This document shows positions 24,391-36,742 of a stretch of 64,000 bases of DNA, piece by piece. Source of the stretch: Panax quinquefolius. Lineage: Eukaryota; Streptophyta; Magnoliopsida; Apiales; Araliaceae. The stretch spans positions 310,001 to 374,000 of the forward strand of contig CM035161.1 in the NCBI GenBank assembly GCA_020205615.1, written 5' to 3'. Position 1 is the stretch's first letter; every line of letters starts with the position of its first letter. The notes under the pieces are model-generated. The model worked only from the letters and a program-made list of their open reading frames with translations, ran no database searches and was not told the DNA's origin. The position numbers and the translations under genes are program-made.

Positions 24391-24569
24391 TAGTAAAATC
24401 TTTTTATAAAAAATGTAATACTTTTATAAAGTTAATAAATAGAATATATTATATTTTATTTAAGATATTTTATTTTATTAATAATGCGTAGTAAATTAAT
24501 ATGGACCGTCTGGTTAAAAGTAAATAAATCTGACCGTTCATGAATTAGTTACTATTCAGTCCATTCTCC

Positions 24570-24579
24570 TATAAATAAA
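24570..24579 (+). promoter_or_regulatory. LTR TATA box
   Basis: TATAAATAAA followed by GCTCATTCCTTCATTATTTC, matching the context at 6378. It marks U3/R of this LTR. Confidence 0.7.
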
Positions 24580-24759
24580 GCTCATTCCTTCATTATTTCT
24601 TACTTAATTCACTAAAACTCTGTAGAGAAACTTTAGAGAGAAGAAGAAAAGTATTCTGCTACTTCACTTTTCCAATATCCAGTTTCTTCTAAGATAAGGG
24701 ATATTATTTGTTGTACTCGTAAGGGGTATTATTTCTTTTGTATTCATGAAGAGAAATTC

Positions 24760-25260
24760 TGTTATTCCATTCTTTATTATTCTGTTAGAATAAGATATAT
24801 ACGCGGGCTACCCTATACTTGGTGAAATTCTTCTGTTATTCCATTCTTTATCATTATGTTGGAATAACCTATCTATGCGAAGTACCGCATATATGGTGAA
24901 ATTCTTCTGTTATTCCATTCTTTATTATTCTGTTGGAACATCATGTCTGTGCGTTTAAGCATGACCTGGTTCCGTTATTTATTATTCTGTTGGAATATCC
25001 TTTCGGTGCGTATTACGCCTGACCTGGTTTCATTAATTATTATTCTATTGGAATAACCTGTTTGTGCGGTCTATCGTATGCATGGTGATTTCTGTTGTTA
25101 TTCCATTCTTTATTATTACATTGGAATATCACAGCCGATGCAATTTACTTTGACTTTGGTTCCGTTATTTATTATTACGTTAGAATAACCTTATGCAATC
25201 TTGCGATCTATCGCATACTGGTGATTTCTTTTGTTATTCCATTATTTATTATACACGGTT
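24760..25260 (+). repeat. LTR leader hairpin array
   Basis: Six to seven units of about 70 bp with TTATTCCATTCTTTATTATT then TTGGAATA, separated by linkers ending in CATGGTGA. This is the same array as at 6640-7290, downstream of the TATA box. Confidence 0.8.
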
Positions 25261-25990
25261 GGTTAAAGTTTTGACTTCTATACTCCATGAAATTAGTGGA
25301 ATATCCTTGATATTTAAGCGCTTCATCCAAGATCTTTTCATGAAAATATTCTTACGAGCATTCTTGAATTTTACTCTACAAAGAAGTATCATGTTGACAA
25401 TTTGGACGTTATTAGTTCTTGGATAAATTAATTCTTAAACTTGTTTTATTGAATTCTTATATCATTGTCATTATCCTCGTGTTTATATTATGTTGAAAGT
25501 CATCTACGTGGCTCATGAGTGCATAGATGGACTTGGTATGATTATGACCAGGGATTAATCGGTATAATCATGACCGTAATGTTACAAATGATGTGGTAAA
25601 AGTGTTCATTGGCCCGTAGTGCATTGATGGACATTTATTGGCATGATCATGACCATTGATGAATACACGAATATCCTTGGCCCGTAGTGCATGTATAATT
25701 TGTGGTTGTGATACTTAATGAATATCCTCGGTAGTAGTGTGATGATATGGATTATTTATTAAAATTTGAGTCTCGGCGACAAAAGTGATGATAAACCTTT
25801 TAAATCATAAAAGATAGTAGATTTTATTCTCTACTTGACTCTTTTAATGGATTGCTTGTTCCGCTGCAGTTAAACTTGATGTTTGTTATATTTTATCAGG
25901 TTAACATTGTTGAAGACTAATGATAATTTATTCTACATTATCTTAGTCATAATATTTCTTACTGGGCTAGTTGAGCTCACCCTTTTTTTT

Positions 25991-26067
25991 ACGGTCATGA
26001 CTATACCGAATAATCTCTGGTCATAATCATACCAAAAACTGTCCATCAATGCATTACAGGCTACTGA
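25991..26067 (-). mobile_element. Left fragment of the outer Gypsy 3' LTR
   Basis: CGGTCATGACTATACCGAAT through CATTACAGGCTACTGA is minus-oriented LTR sequence that continues at 34421 after the inserted element. Its outer end is lost at a head-to-head junction with the plus-oriented LTR on the left. Confidence 0.75.
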
Positions 26068-28471
26068 TGTGACGCCCCCAAAATTAGATATACGTCACCC
26101 ATCTTGGGTCGCCACTTACATGGTACATAAATTCAAATACAACTTACTAACCTAACTGTCGTGTACAATACGACATAAACTGTGAGTTTGAATACAAATA
26201 TTGTCTACTAGATATTATACAAACTCAAAAGGAGTCCTCATTACAACTATTATCACACTATTTCACAGAATAGTGAGGACTACTAATGCTATCCTCTGGA
26301 CCATTACTTCGTTCCCCGACTCGTCCCAACTATGTTCTCATTTCCTGAAGAGAATGTGAAAAAAAAGGGTGAGCTCAACTAGCCCAAGAAGAAATATTAT
26401 GACTAAGATAATGCGTAATAAATTATCATTAGCCTTCAACAAAGGTTAAACCGATAAAATACAATAGACAACCAGCTTTAATCTGCAGCTGAATAAGCAA
26501 TCCATTAAAAAAGTCAAGTAGAGAATAAAGTCTACTATCTTTTAGGTTTTAAAAGGTTTTCATCAATTTTTATCACGAGACTCACTTTTAATAATAAACC
26601 ACCACATCTAATCATCCCTCGTATTACTACCAAGGATTTTCATCAAATTATCAATGGTCATGACTATACCGAATCACCCCCGGTCATAATCATACCAAAA
26701 ACTATCCATCAACGCATTACATGAGTGCCACCGAGGACTTTTGTCACATCATTTATATCAAGTCATGATTATACCGAATGATCCTCGGTCATAATCATAC
26801 TAAGTTCATCTATGCACGTAAGCGAAAGATAACATAATATAACATGAGGATGATGACAATGACATAGTAATTCAATAAAACAAGTTCAAGAATTATTTAA
26901 TCCATGAATTATTAACGTCCAAATTGTCAACACGATAATCGCTTTTAGTAGAGTAAAATTCAATAATGATCGTAAGAATATTTTCATGAAAAGATATCGG
27001 ATGAAACGCAAATATCAAGGATATTCTACTAATTTCATGGAGTATAGAAGTCAAAGTTTTAACCAACCGGGTATAATAAAGAATGGAATAACAAAAGAAA
27101 TCACCACGCATGCGGATTGCATGTATGTGTTATTCCAACAGAATAATAATAACGGAACCAGTGTCGTGAAATTCACACCGACAGATGTTCCAACGTAATA
27201 ATAAAGATGGAACTGATCCTGTAAAACACACGATAGGATAATCCAACAGAATGATAAAGATTTTAACCAGTCCGGTGTAAAACACACGCATGTGATGTTC
27301 CAATGTAATAATAAAAAGCGGAACCAGTCCTGTAAAACACATGCATGTGATGTTCCAACCGAATAATAGAAGAATGTCACCAAGTATAGGGTAAACCAGA
27401 TACAAAGTTATTCCAATGTAATAATAAGTAATGGAATAACATAAGGATTTCACCAAGTATAGGTACGCCATGTGATACAAAAGTTATGTATAGGGTATGC
27501 CACTTTTACAAAAGTTATTCCAATGTAATAATAAAGAATGGAATAATGTGTTCTCTTCAAGAAGAAAGAATAACACCCTTACGGGTACAACAAATAATAC
27601 CCTTACCATAAAGAATGAATATAGAAGTAGTGAAGTAGCGTAATCTCTTCTTCTTCTTTCTATAATTTTCTCTATAGCTTCTCTCTATAATTTCTCTCTG
27701 TAGTTTCAATGAATTCGTAAGAAAATAATGAAGGAATGAGCTTCTATTTATAGAAAATGGAATGCATAAGAATTAATCCATGAACTATCCGTATTGATTT
27801 ACTTTAATCTGACGGTCCATATTTAAAGAAAAATCTTTTAAATAAAATATAATATATTCTATTTATATAAAAACATTTTACTATGCAAACACTATGCAAA
27901 ACACTACTACAACACTATGCATAATAAAATATAATATATTCTATTTATGTAATAACTTTAATAAAGTATTCTATTTTATATAAAAGATGTTTCGCTTTTA
28001 TTACGTTAATAATACTGAATAAAACAAAACGTCATTATCGCTTATAATAATTCATATTATTAATCGACAATAATGGAATCAAACCGAGTAACTTCTCACA
28101 TAAGCATCAATAATTAATACCGCAGTGCTACTTATGCAACCACACTTATTATCGTATTTTTTTACTACCGAGTAGTTCAACAAGAACCACGGTAAAACTT
28201 CCGCCGTTATTTCAATAAAATATTTTTGTCGCTTTTCTCAATCCGACAATAATTCGCTTAGGGTCCACCAATGATTGAGTAGTTAGTACGAATATTCCCT
28301 CGCTAAACCGAATATTCCCCACCAATCGAATATAATATAACCACTTGACATACTTTGCAAAATTTATAAATACTACCCACAACTATAATATTATCTTAAA
28401 TTCACACCATAATATAAAAAAATTATTTCGACAAAATTTAAATCTTTATTGATAAAATCTGGGGTCTCACA
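26068..28471 (-). repeat. Pol-less Gypsy 3' LTR (element sense)
   Basis: Plus-strand start TGTGACGCCCCCAAAATTAG, end GGGGTCTCACA. It matches 32014-34420 closely. It contains the hairpin array (about 27060-27550), a TATA-bearing block at about 27740-27760 on the minus strand, and (TATAATATATTCTATTTA) segments. It lacks the conserved AATTAGGTGACCAAACCTCT block found in other LTRs of the window. Confidence 0.9.
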
Positions 28472-28481
28472 ATCTCCCTCC
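28472..28481 (-). promoter_or_regulatory. Polypurine tract of the pol-less Gypsy element
   Basis: Minus-strand GGAGGGAGAT immediately precedes the TGTGAGACCCC LTR start, as expected for plus-strand priming. Confidence 0.75.
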
Positions 28482-28599
28482 TTATGGAATTTCTCCTCAA
28501 ATTAGGGTACGTACTTGATATGATAAAGAGATGAGGATACCTTGAATACCTTTATCGTTGAAAACATTAAATTTATTTTTTACTCTACACAGCCAAAAG

Positions 28600-30133
28600 A
28601 TATACAACTCAGAAAAACCAATAATACCGAGACTCAACTTTAATAAGATCCAACCATGAATTATTCATGCACTACTAGCTAAGGATATTCGTGTTTTCAA
28701 TTACTACCATGATTATACCGAATAATCCGTGGTCATAATCATACCAAGTCTATCAATGCACTACTACCAAAAGATGACTTTTACCACATCCATAAATTAA
28801 TATTTCATTCTTTGAGACTCACCAATAATTAATCCATATCATCGAATCATCCCCGCACTACAAAAGCAAGGATATTCATTAAGTATCACGACCACAAATT
28901 ATCCATGCACTACTACCGAAGATAATCGTGTATTCATTAAGATATCACGACCACAAATTATCCATGCACTACTACCAAAGATAATGTGTATTCATTAAGA
29001 TCACGACCACAAATTATCCATGCACTACTACCAAAGATAATTGTGTATTCATTAGTATCACGACCACAATTATCCATGCACTACTACCAAAGATAATTGT
29101 GTATTCATTAAGATCACTACCACAAATTATCCATGCACGACGACCAAAGATAATTGTGTATTCATTAAGATATCACGACCACAAATTATCCATGCACTAC
29201 TACCAAAGATAATTGTGTATTCATTAAGATATCACGACCACAATTATCCATGCACTACGGCCAAAGATAATTGTGTATTCATTAAGTATCACGACCACAA
29301 ATTATCCATGCACTACGACCAAAGATAATTGTGTATTCATTAAGATCACGACCACAAATTATCCATGCACTACTACCAAAGATAATTGTGTATTCATTAA
29401 GATCACGACCATAAATTATCCATGCACTACTACCAAAGATAATTGTGTTTTCAATTACGGTTATGATTATACCGAACAATCCTCAGTCATAATCATACCA
29501 AGTCCATCTATGCACTACAAAAGCCACGAATGACTTTCAACATAATATAAGCATGAGGATAATGATATAAAGAATCAATCAAATGAGATAAAGGATAAAT
29601 ATTAAACATTTATAATATAATTTATCCAGATTCAAGAATATCTCCATGTTATCAATCACTTAATAATCTCATAATCTAATATCATTAATATTATAACAAT
29701 ATTTTAATCACTTCTTAAATTTATAAACAATTTATCTTAATTGTTTACGCTTTTACCATATAATGCATTTAATCATTCAAAAATGCCATACTCATAAGAT
29801 ATCATCACCAATTATCAAATCTCTCAAAAATATGCATATACTCTATATAGGATTCTTTAGCCATAAAATCCTATTTTCAACTTTTGTTACTTCACATAAC
29901 ATATTTAACTCATATGTTCAGTAATTAAACTATTTTCATGAAAAATACCAAATCAGTCCCAAAAATATTTCTTTTCTGGGATTTAGCATAATATAGTCCC
30001 ATAATGAAAATATATTTTCTCGAAATTTTAAAATTCATTTACTATTTTTCAAAATCAATTTCTAATTAATTCTTTAAGAAATTAGCTACCTCAAGGTTAA
30101 CTCCAAAATTCCCAAATCTTGACAGGACCTTAC
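28600..30133 (-). mobile_element. Related LTR-like fragment inside the pol-less element
   Basis: 28600-29600 repeats blocks of the flanking LTRs (CCGAGACTCA, ATACCGAATAATCC, CATGCACTAC, AAGCATGAGGATAATGA). The stretch then continues in different sequence to minus-strand TGTAAGGTCCTGTCAAGATT at about 30131, which looks like another LTR start. It is interpreted as a truncated LTR of a sister family occupying the place of pol. The left boundary is unclear. Confidence 0.45.
28889..29457. repeat. Minisatellite of ten ~57-bp units
   Basis: Ten tandem units of 55-59 bp built on ACCACAAATTATCCATGCAC, then TACTACCAAAGATAATTGTG and TATTCATTAAGATCACG. Variation is limited to 1-3 bp indels and a few substitutions. 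A single related unit is visible in the plus-oriented LTR near 25680-25730 (reverse complement), so the array probably expanded from one LTR segment. Confidence 0.92.
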
Positions 30134-31475
30134 ACATGTTAACGTGAGCTTCCAGTTTAAATTTCATGGTCATGGAGTTATAGAACTCCTGGTTATAGCG
30201 CTTTTTTCGGAAAAACCTAAATATTGAAATAGTCATAACTTGCTCATTTTAAGTCGAATGAGCTCATTTTTGGACAGGAGATACTTTATACCATATAATT
30301 TCATGTCCCAAAAGGCCAGAATTTTCTCATAATTTAAGTGGCCAAAACAGCCTCTCTAAAATCATGGCGTAAGCTTTTTCGGTTTTGCAGCTTTGCACTC
30401 CTTTGCTAAAATCAGTCCACACAAAAAAAATCTACAACACCTTTTCCAGTAATTCCACTTGGATTAGTTAGGTAACTCATAGATCTAACTCTAGGACTTG
30501 ACCACATTCAAAAATTCAAAATATAATAGGAGATATGGTCAATTGAATTTCATGTTACGTTTTTCACTAAAATCTGATTTTCAACTCTTTGTGATTTCTA
30601 AGAAACTTTCATGTTTTTACGTACTAACCAACATAACTCATCATAAAACTTACTAATACCACAAATACCCATGATTTTCATTATTCCAATGCTTTTATTA
30701 TGACTTTCATCATAAACCACGTAAACTGTTCATTTTAGTTGAAGAAATATTTGAGGGTTTAAGAAATGGGTTTTTGTACTGGGGTCAATACAAAATTCGA
30801 TTTCACGCTCTAGGGTAGGCTAGGAAATCTTCAAAAATACGTCAAGAAATTTATTAATGATAGAAATATCATTCAAAACTGCTACTCTTATCCAAGACTT
30901 GGATAGTACGTTACATTGATACCAACTGTGACTTCTATCCCTTAACCTAGATAGCCCTCACAATGATACCTATAAACTTGCCATCTTCATTCACGATGTC
31001 GCCTACAGAAAGTCCGGCTTCGGTGCATTCCACACAAGGAAGTCAACAACGAAAGGATCGGGGCTCTTTACTTATGGCTTGATATAACAGTGATTAACTT
31101 TAGGGTTTGGTTACTTTGAATTCGTATAACAGGTTGGTTATGAATATAAAAGCTAACAACCTTACGAAAAGCCTCATGATTAGCTACCCAATTGATTCCT
31201 AAAAATCACATCAAAGGTAAGTATTTTCAAAAAGATAAGATCGACAGGTAACGTGAAAGTGTTTATTTGAAACAACAAGATTAATAAACAGTGGAGGTAA
31301 CGAAGGTTTCTCCCAACGAAGTTTCAATAGATAAATCAAAGTCTAATTTCTCCGGAGTCAAATTTAAATGTTGAACGCAAGCAAGAGAGATAAAAGAATG
31401 GGTAGAACCCAGATTCTAATAAGGTATAGACTTCGCAAGAATTTATAATTAACTAACCCGTGCTAACTTCGTCGG

Positions 31476-31760
31476 TTACCCACTTTTTGAGAAGTCACGA
31501 AAAACGCCTTCCCGAAACCACCGACTTTGTTTTGTCCGTAACCTTTTTGGTGCCACTATCCCAAATTTAGACTTGACTTCACTATACGACAAAATCGAGC
31601 TAAATGACCTTCTCTTCTTGAAATTTCCACTTCTATTATCTTTGCCATGATTACCAATCAAGTGGTTACCATTCTTAGCATGATAATTTCCCCGATGGTT
31701 ATCATTGTTACGATAAATTGTTGCCACCGAGTAGATGATTATTATCGTGTTGTTGGTCGT
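31476..31760 (-). pseudogene. Gag fragment of the pol-less Gypsy element
   Basis: A minus-strand frame includes NNDNHRGNYHAKNGNHLIGN and HGKDNRSGNFKKRRSF, matching the basic region before the zinc knuckles in the gag of the nearby Tekay-type element (HGQDNRSGKFKKRRF at 40378-40500). The capsid part and knuckles are missing. Confidence 0.75.
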
Positions 31761-31998
31761 TACCTTTTGTCGAAATGAATCAACACTCTCATGTGCTTCA
31801 TTGCTTAACTCAAAGATTTTCGGATGTTATTCTCAAACACCGCCACAAAAACAATGGTTAATTGACATGTAACAAATTATCCCTATATTCCGATCGACCA
31901 ATTAAATACCAAATAAATTTAGGTAGGTCATACTAATAAGGAATTCCCGCCTCTCCCTCCTAGTACTATTCTCACCTCTTAGCCGTGGATCATATCCT

Positions 31999-32013
31999 AA
32001 GCTCGATACCAAC
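31999..32013 (-). promoter_or_regulatory. Primer-binding site of the pol-less Gypsy element
   Basis: Minus-strand GTTGGTATCGAGCTT, directly beside the LTR. It resembles the methionine-tRNA complementary TGGTATCAGAGC with small changes. Confidence 0.75.
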
Positions 32014-34420
32014 CGTGACGCCCCCAAAATTAGATATATCGCCACCCATCTTGGGTCGCCACTTACATGGTACATAAATTCAAATACAACTTACTTAACC
32101 TAACTGTCGTGTACAATACGACATAAATCGTGAGTTTGAATACAAATATTGTCTACTAGATATTATACAAACTCAAAAGGAGTCCTCATTACAACTATTA
32201 TCACACTATTTCACGTAATAGTGAGGACTACTAATGCTATCCTCTCGACCATTACTTCGCTCCCGACTCGTCTCCAAATATGTTCTCATTTCACGAAGAA
32301 GAGAACAAAGAAAAGAAAGGGTGAGCTCAACTAGCCCAAGAAGAAATATTATGACTAAGATAATGCGTAATAAATTATCATTAGCCTTCAACAAAGTTTA
32401 AACGATATAAAATACAATAGACAACCAAATTTTAATCTGCAGCTGAATAAGCAATCCATTAAAAAGTCAAGTAGAGAATAAAGTCTACTATCTTTTAGGT
32501 TTTAAAAGGTTTTCATCAATTTTTATCACCGAGACTCACCTTAATAATAAACCACCACATCTAATCATCCCTCGCATACCACTACCAAGGATTTTCATCA
32601 AATTATCAATGGTCATGACTATACCGAATCACCCCTCGGTCATAATCATACCAAAACTATCCATCACCGCATTACAGCCACTGAGGACTTTTGTCACATC
32701 ATTTATATCAAGTCATGATTATACCGAATGATCCTCGGTCATAATCATACTAAGTTCATCTATGCACGTAAGCCAAAGATAACATAATATAACATGAGGA
32801 TGATGACAATGACATAGTAATTCAATAAAACAAGTTCAAGAATTATTTAATCCATGAATTATTAACGCCCAAATTGTCAACATGATAATCGCTTTCAGAG
32901 TAAAATTCAATAATGATCGTAAGAATATTTTCATGAAAAGATATTTGGATGAAACGCAAATATCAAGGATATTCTACTAATTTCATGGAGTATAGAAGTC
33001 AAAGTTTTAACCAACCGGGTATAATAAAGAATGGAATAACAAAAGAAATCACCATGCATGCGGTACTTAAGATGTATGTGTTATTCCAACAGTAATAATA
33101 ATAACGGAACCAGTCGTGAAATTCACACCGACGGATGTTCCAATGTAATAATAAAGATGGAACCGGATCCTGTAAAACACACGATAGGATAATCCAACAG
33201 AATGATAAAGATTTTAACCGGTCCTGTAAAACACACGCATGTGATGTTCCAATGTAATAATAAAATCGGAACCAGTCCTAAAAAACACACGCATGTGATG
33301 TTCCAACCGAATAATAGAAGAATGTCACCAAGTATAGGTAAATCACAGATATGAGTTATTCCAATGTAATAATAAGTAATGGAATAACATAAGGATTTCA
33401 CCAAGTATAGGTATGCCACAGATACAAAGTTATGTATAGGGTATGCCACTTTTACAAAGTTATTCCAATGTAATAATAGTGAATGGAATAATGTAAGTTC
33501 TCTTCAAGAAGAAAGAATAACACCCTTTACGTACAACAAAAATAATACCCCTTACCATAAAGAACTCAATATAGAAGTAGTGAAGTAGCAGAATACTCTT
33601 CTTCTTTCTATAATTTTCTCTCTATAAACCTCTCTCTATAATTTCTCTCTGAGTTTCAATGAATTCGTAAGAAAATAATGAAGGAAACGAGCTTCTATTT
33701 ATAGGAAAATGGAATGCATAAGAATTAATCCATGAAACGGTCCAGATTGATTTACTTTAATCTGACGGTCCATATTTAAAGAAAAATCTTTTAAATAAAA
33801 TATAATATATTCTATTTATATAAAAACATTTTACTATGCAAACACTACGCAAAACACTATGCAACACTATGCATAATAAAATATAATATATTCTATTTAT
33901 GTAATAACTTTAATAAAGTATTCTATTTTATATAAAAATGATGTTTACGCTTTTATTACGTTAATAATACTGAATAAAACAAAACGTCATTATCGCTATA
34001 ATAATTCATATTATTAATCGACAATAATGGAATCAAACCGAGTAACTTCTCACATAAGCATCAATAATTAATACCGGTGCTACTATGCAACCACACTTAT
34101 TATCGCATTTTTACTACCGAGTAGTTCAACAAGAACTACGGTAAAACTTCCGCCGTTATTTCAATAAAATATTTTTGTCGCTTTCTCAATCCGACAATAA
34201 TTACATTATGGGGTCCACCAATGATTGAGTAGTTATATTTAATATTCCCCGCTAAACCGAATATTCCCCGACCAATCGAATATAATATAACCACTTGCAT
34301 ACTTTGCAAAATTTATAAATACTACCCACAACTATAATATTATCTTAAATTCACACCATAATATAAAAAAATTATTTCGACAAAATTTAAATCTTTATTG
34401 ATAAAATCTGGGGTCTCACA
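32014..34420 (-). repeat. Pol-less Gypsy 5' LTR (element sense)
   Basis: About 2407 bp, starting CGTGACGCCCCCAAAATTAG (TGTGACG with T to C at the first base) and ending GGGGTCTCACA. It matches 26068-28471 with scattered small indels. It carries the same hairpin array at about 33020-33500. Confidence 0.9.
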
Positions 34421-34425
34421 ACTGA

Positions 34426-36731
34426 GGACTTTTACCATATCATTTATAACATTACAGGTCATGATAATACCGAATGATCACTGGTCATAATCATACTAAG
34501 TCCATCTATGCATGTAAGCCAAAGATGACTTTCATTGCAATATAAGCATGGGGATGATGACAATGACATAATAATTCAATAAAACAAGTTCAAGAATTAA
34601 TTTCTCCAAGAACTAATAACGTCCAAATTGTCAACATGATACTTCTTTGTAGAGTAAAATTTAAGAATGCTCAGAAGAATATTTCCATGAAAAGATACTG
34701 GATGAAGCGTAAATATCAAGGATATTCCATTAATTTCATGGATTATAGAAGTCAAAACTTTAACCAACTGAGTATAATAAAGAATATATGAAAATGTAAA
34801 TAGATTTTCACCCGCCATACCAGTATCCACGACATGAGATCATTTCCACAATTTAATAAGGAATGAATACAAAGGATCATTCACCATGCATGTGAAATCC
34901 ACATGTATGTGAGTTATTCCAATAGAATAATAAAGAATGGAATAATGTATGATTCACCATGCATGCGATAGAGACCGCACAAACAAAGTTATTCCCAATG
35001 TAATAATAAATAAGGAATAATAAATAATGGAACCGAGTCCAAATAGAAAAATGCATGTGCATGTGATATTCCGATAGAATAATAAATACTAATAATAAAT
35101 AATGGAACCAGTCCAGTAATAAAAACGCATTTTACGTGATATTCTACGAATAATAATAAAGAATGGAATGATAGAAGAATTTCACCATGTATGCGGCACT
35201 TCGCATAAACAGGTTATTTCAACATAATAATAAAGAATGGAATAACAAAAGAATTTCACCATATATGCGGTACTTCGCATAAACAGGTTATTCCAACATT
35301 ATAATGAAGAATGGAATAACAACTCTTACAAGTTTTGAAAAAAAGTAATTCTCTTCATGAATACGAAAGAATAATACCCCTTACCTTAGAATGAAGCTGG
35401 ATACTGGAATAGAAATGTAGCAGACTTCTCTTCTTCTTTCTCTCTATAATTTCTCTCTATAATAATGGCTCTAAAGCTTTAGTGAATTGGTGAGAAATGA
35501 AGGAAGAATGAGCTTCTATTTATAGAAAAATATAGTTTTGATAATTGCACGCTTTAGGGCTCAAAATATTACAGTACAATACCTCCAACTTTTCTTTCAT
35601 TTTTAATTCAGTCATCCAAGTATTATCAAACTTGCACCAACTCCCCTAATAGTAAATCATGTGAATCAATAGTAAAATCATGTGGCTCAATAGTAAATCA
35701 TGTGACTCAATAGTTCTAAACATGTGAAAAATTAATTACAATATAGTACCTCCATCTATACCTCCATCTTTAACTTAGTCATGCAAGTATCATCAATCTT
35801 GCACCAACTCCCCTAATAGTAAATGAATGTGACTCAATAGTAACTCGTGAATAGTAACTCATTAATAGTAACTCATGAATAGTAACTCGTGAATAGTACT
35901 CCGATACGAAAAGTGCCCTGAATACCAGATTGAACAATATAATCTCCAGACATTAATTATTATCGAAATAAATGTCAATTTCTACTAAAACAAATAATCC
36001 CAACACGATGGAACTATCAAATTCATCTTTAATCAACACGAACTTATTCATCATTAATATTATAATTCACAATATTTAACAACCAGGTCGTTCCCAGGAA
36101 AGAGGGGGCTTCCGATAAGAATTTCTCTCTATCATGCGCAATTAGGTGACCAAACCTCTCATCGTTGTGATGTAACTTGCAGACATTGTAAATATTGCAA
36201 TTTAATAATATGAATAACTTTGTCGCCTCAAATATTGATTTAATAATATATAAAATATTATGCATATGATCATCGTGACAATAACGAATCAATAATATAG
36301 AGATATATGATGCAAAGAATCCATCGTAGTAATAATCGAGTATAACCGAGTGACTTCTCACGTAAGCATCAATAATCAATACCGTGCTACTACGCAACCA
36401 CGCGTATTCATCGTACTTTTACTAACGGGTAGTTCAACAAAGATAAACAGTAAAACCTCCGCCATTATTTTCATAAAATATTTTTATCGCTTTCTAACTA
36501 CTTCTAATAGATCTCCGCTTGTGGGTCCACCAATGATTATGCCGTCATACGAATATTCCCCGAAAAAAAGAATATTTCTCGGCCAAACGAATATTATATA
36601 ACAACTTGCGTACTTTAAAAAATTTGTAAATATTACCCACAACTATAATATTAAATAATATCCACACCATAATATCCAAAAATATAATTCGAGAGAAATT
36701 AATCTTTATTCATAAAAGTTGGGGTCTTACA
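34426..36731 (-). mobile_element. Outer Gypsy 3' LTR (main part)
   Basis: Continues the LTR begun at 25991 and ends GGGGTCTTACA at 36731, directly beside the purine tract of the outer element. It contains the hairpin array (34900-35320), AATAGTAACTCATGAATAGT repeats at 35640-35910, and the conserved block at about 36045-36195. Confidence 0.85.
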
Positions 36732-36742
36732 ACCTCCCCTTC

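Larger units (their letters stand above)
21803..25990 (+). mobile_element. Gypsy LTR, plus orientation, with repeated 5' end
   Basis: Begins TGTAAGACCCCGAATTTT at 21803, breaks off near 22230, restarts TGTAAAATCCCAAATTTTAC at 22231, and restarts again near 23312 (TTTTACGAATAAAGATTTAA). It then runs through the TATA box, the hairpin array and the block ACTGGGCTAGTTGAGCTCAC before ending at an inverted junction with another LTR near 25990. The CGTCACA end is missing. No internal region of its own was found. Confidence 0.8.
26068..34420 (-). mobile_element. Pol-less Gypsy element (8353 bp) nested in another LTR
   Basis: Two LTRs of about 2.4 kb (26068-28471 and 32014-34420) bound a 3.5-kb internal region and are flanked by the perfect duplication ACTGA (26063-26067 and 34421-34425). 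Minus-strand GGAGGGAGAT is the polypurine tract beside the left LTR, and GTTGGTATCGAGCTT beside the right LTR is the primer-binding site (methionine-tRNA type). The internal region keeps a gag scrap (31476-31727) and a scrap matching the pre-RT region (about 30740-30880). No reverse transcriptase, RNase H or integrase is present. It may have moved with enzymes supplied by a full element of the same family. Confidence 0.92.

Noticed and set aside
27051..27480. Two overlapping minus-strand frames of 110 and 116 aa with tyrosine/leucine repeats
   Set aside because: They are readings of the LTR hairpin array. The same frames recur in other LTRs without conservation of the protein.
28889..29457. 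Regularly spaced repeats suggesting a CRISPR-like array
   Set aside because: Whole units of ~57 bp repeat with no unique spacers, in plant nuclear DNA inside a retrotransposon. It is a minisatellite.
29273..29533. Open frame with three copies of a peptide repeat (TTNYPCTTTKDNCVF)
   Set aside because: A by-product of the minisatellite, whose unit length is close to a multiple of three in this part. No start context or homologue.
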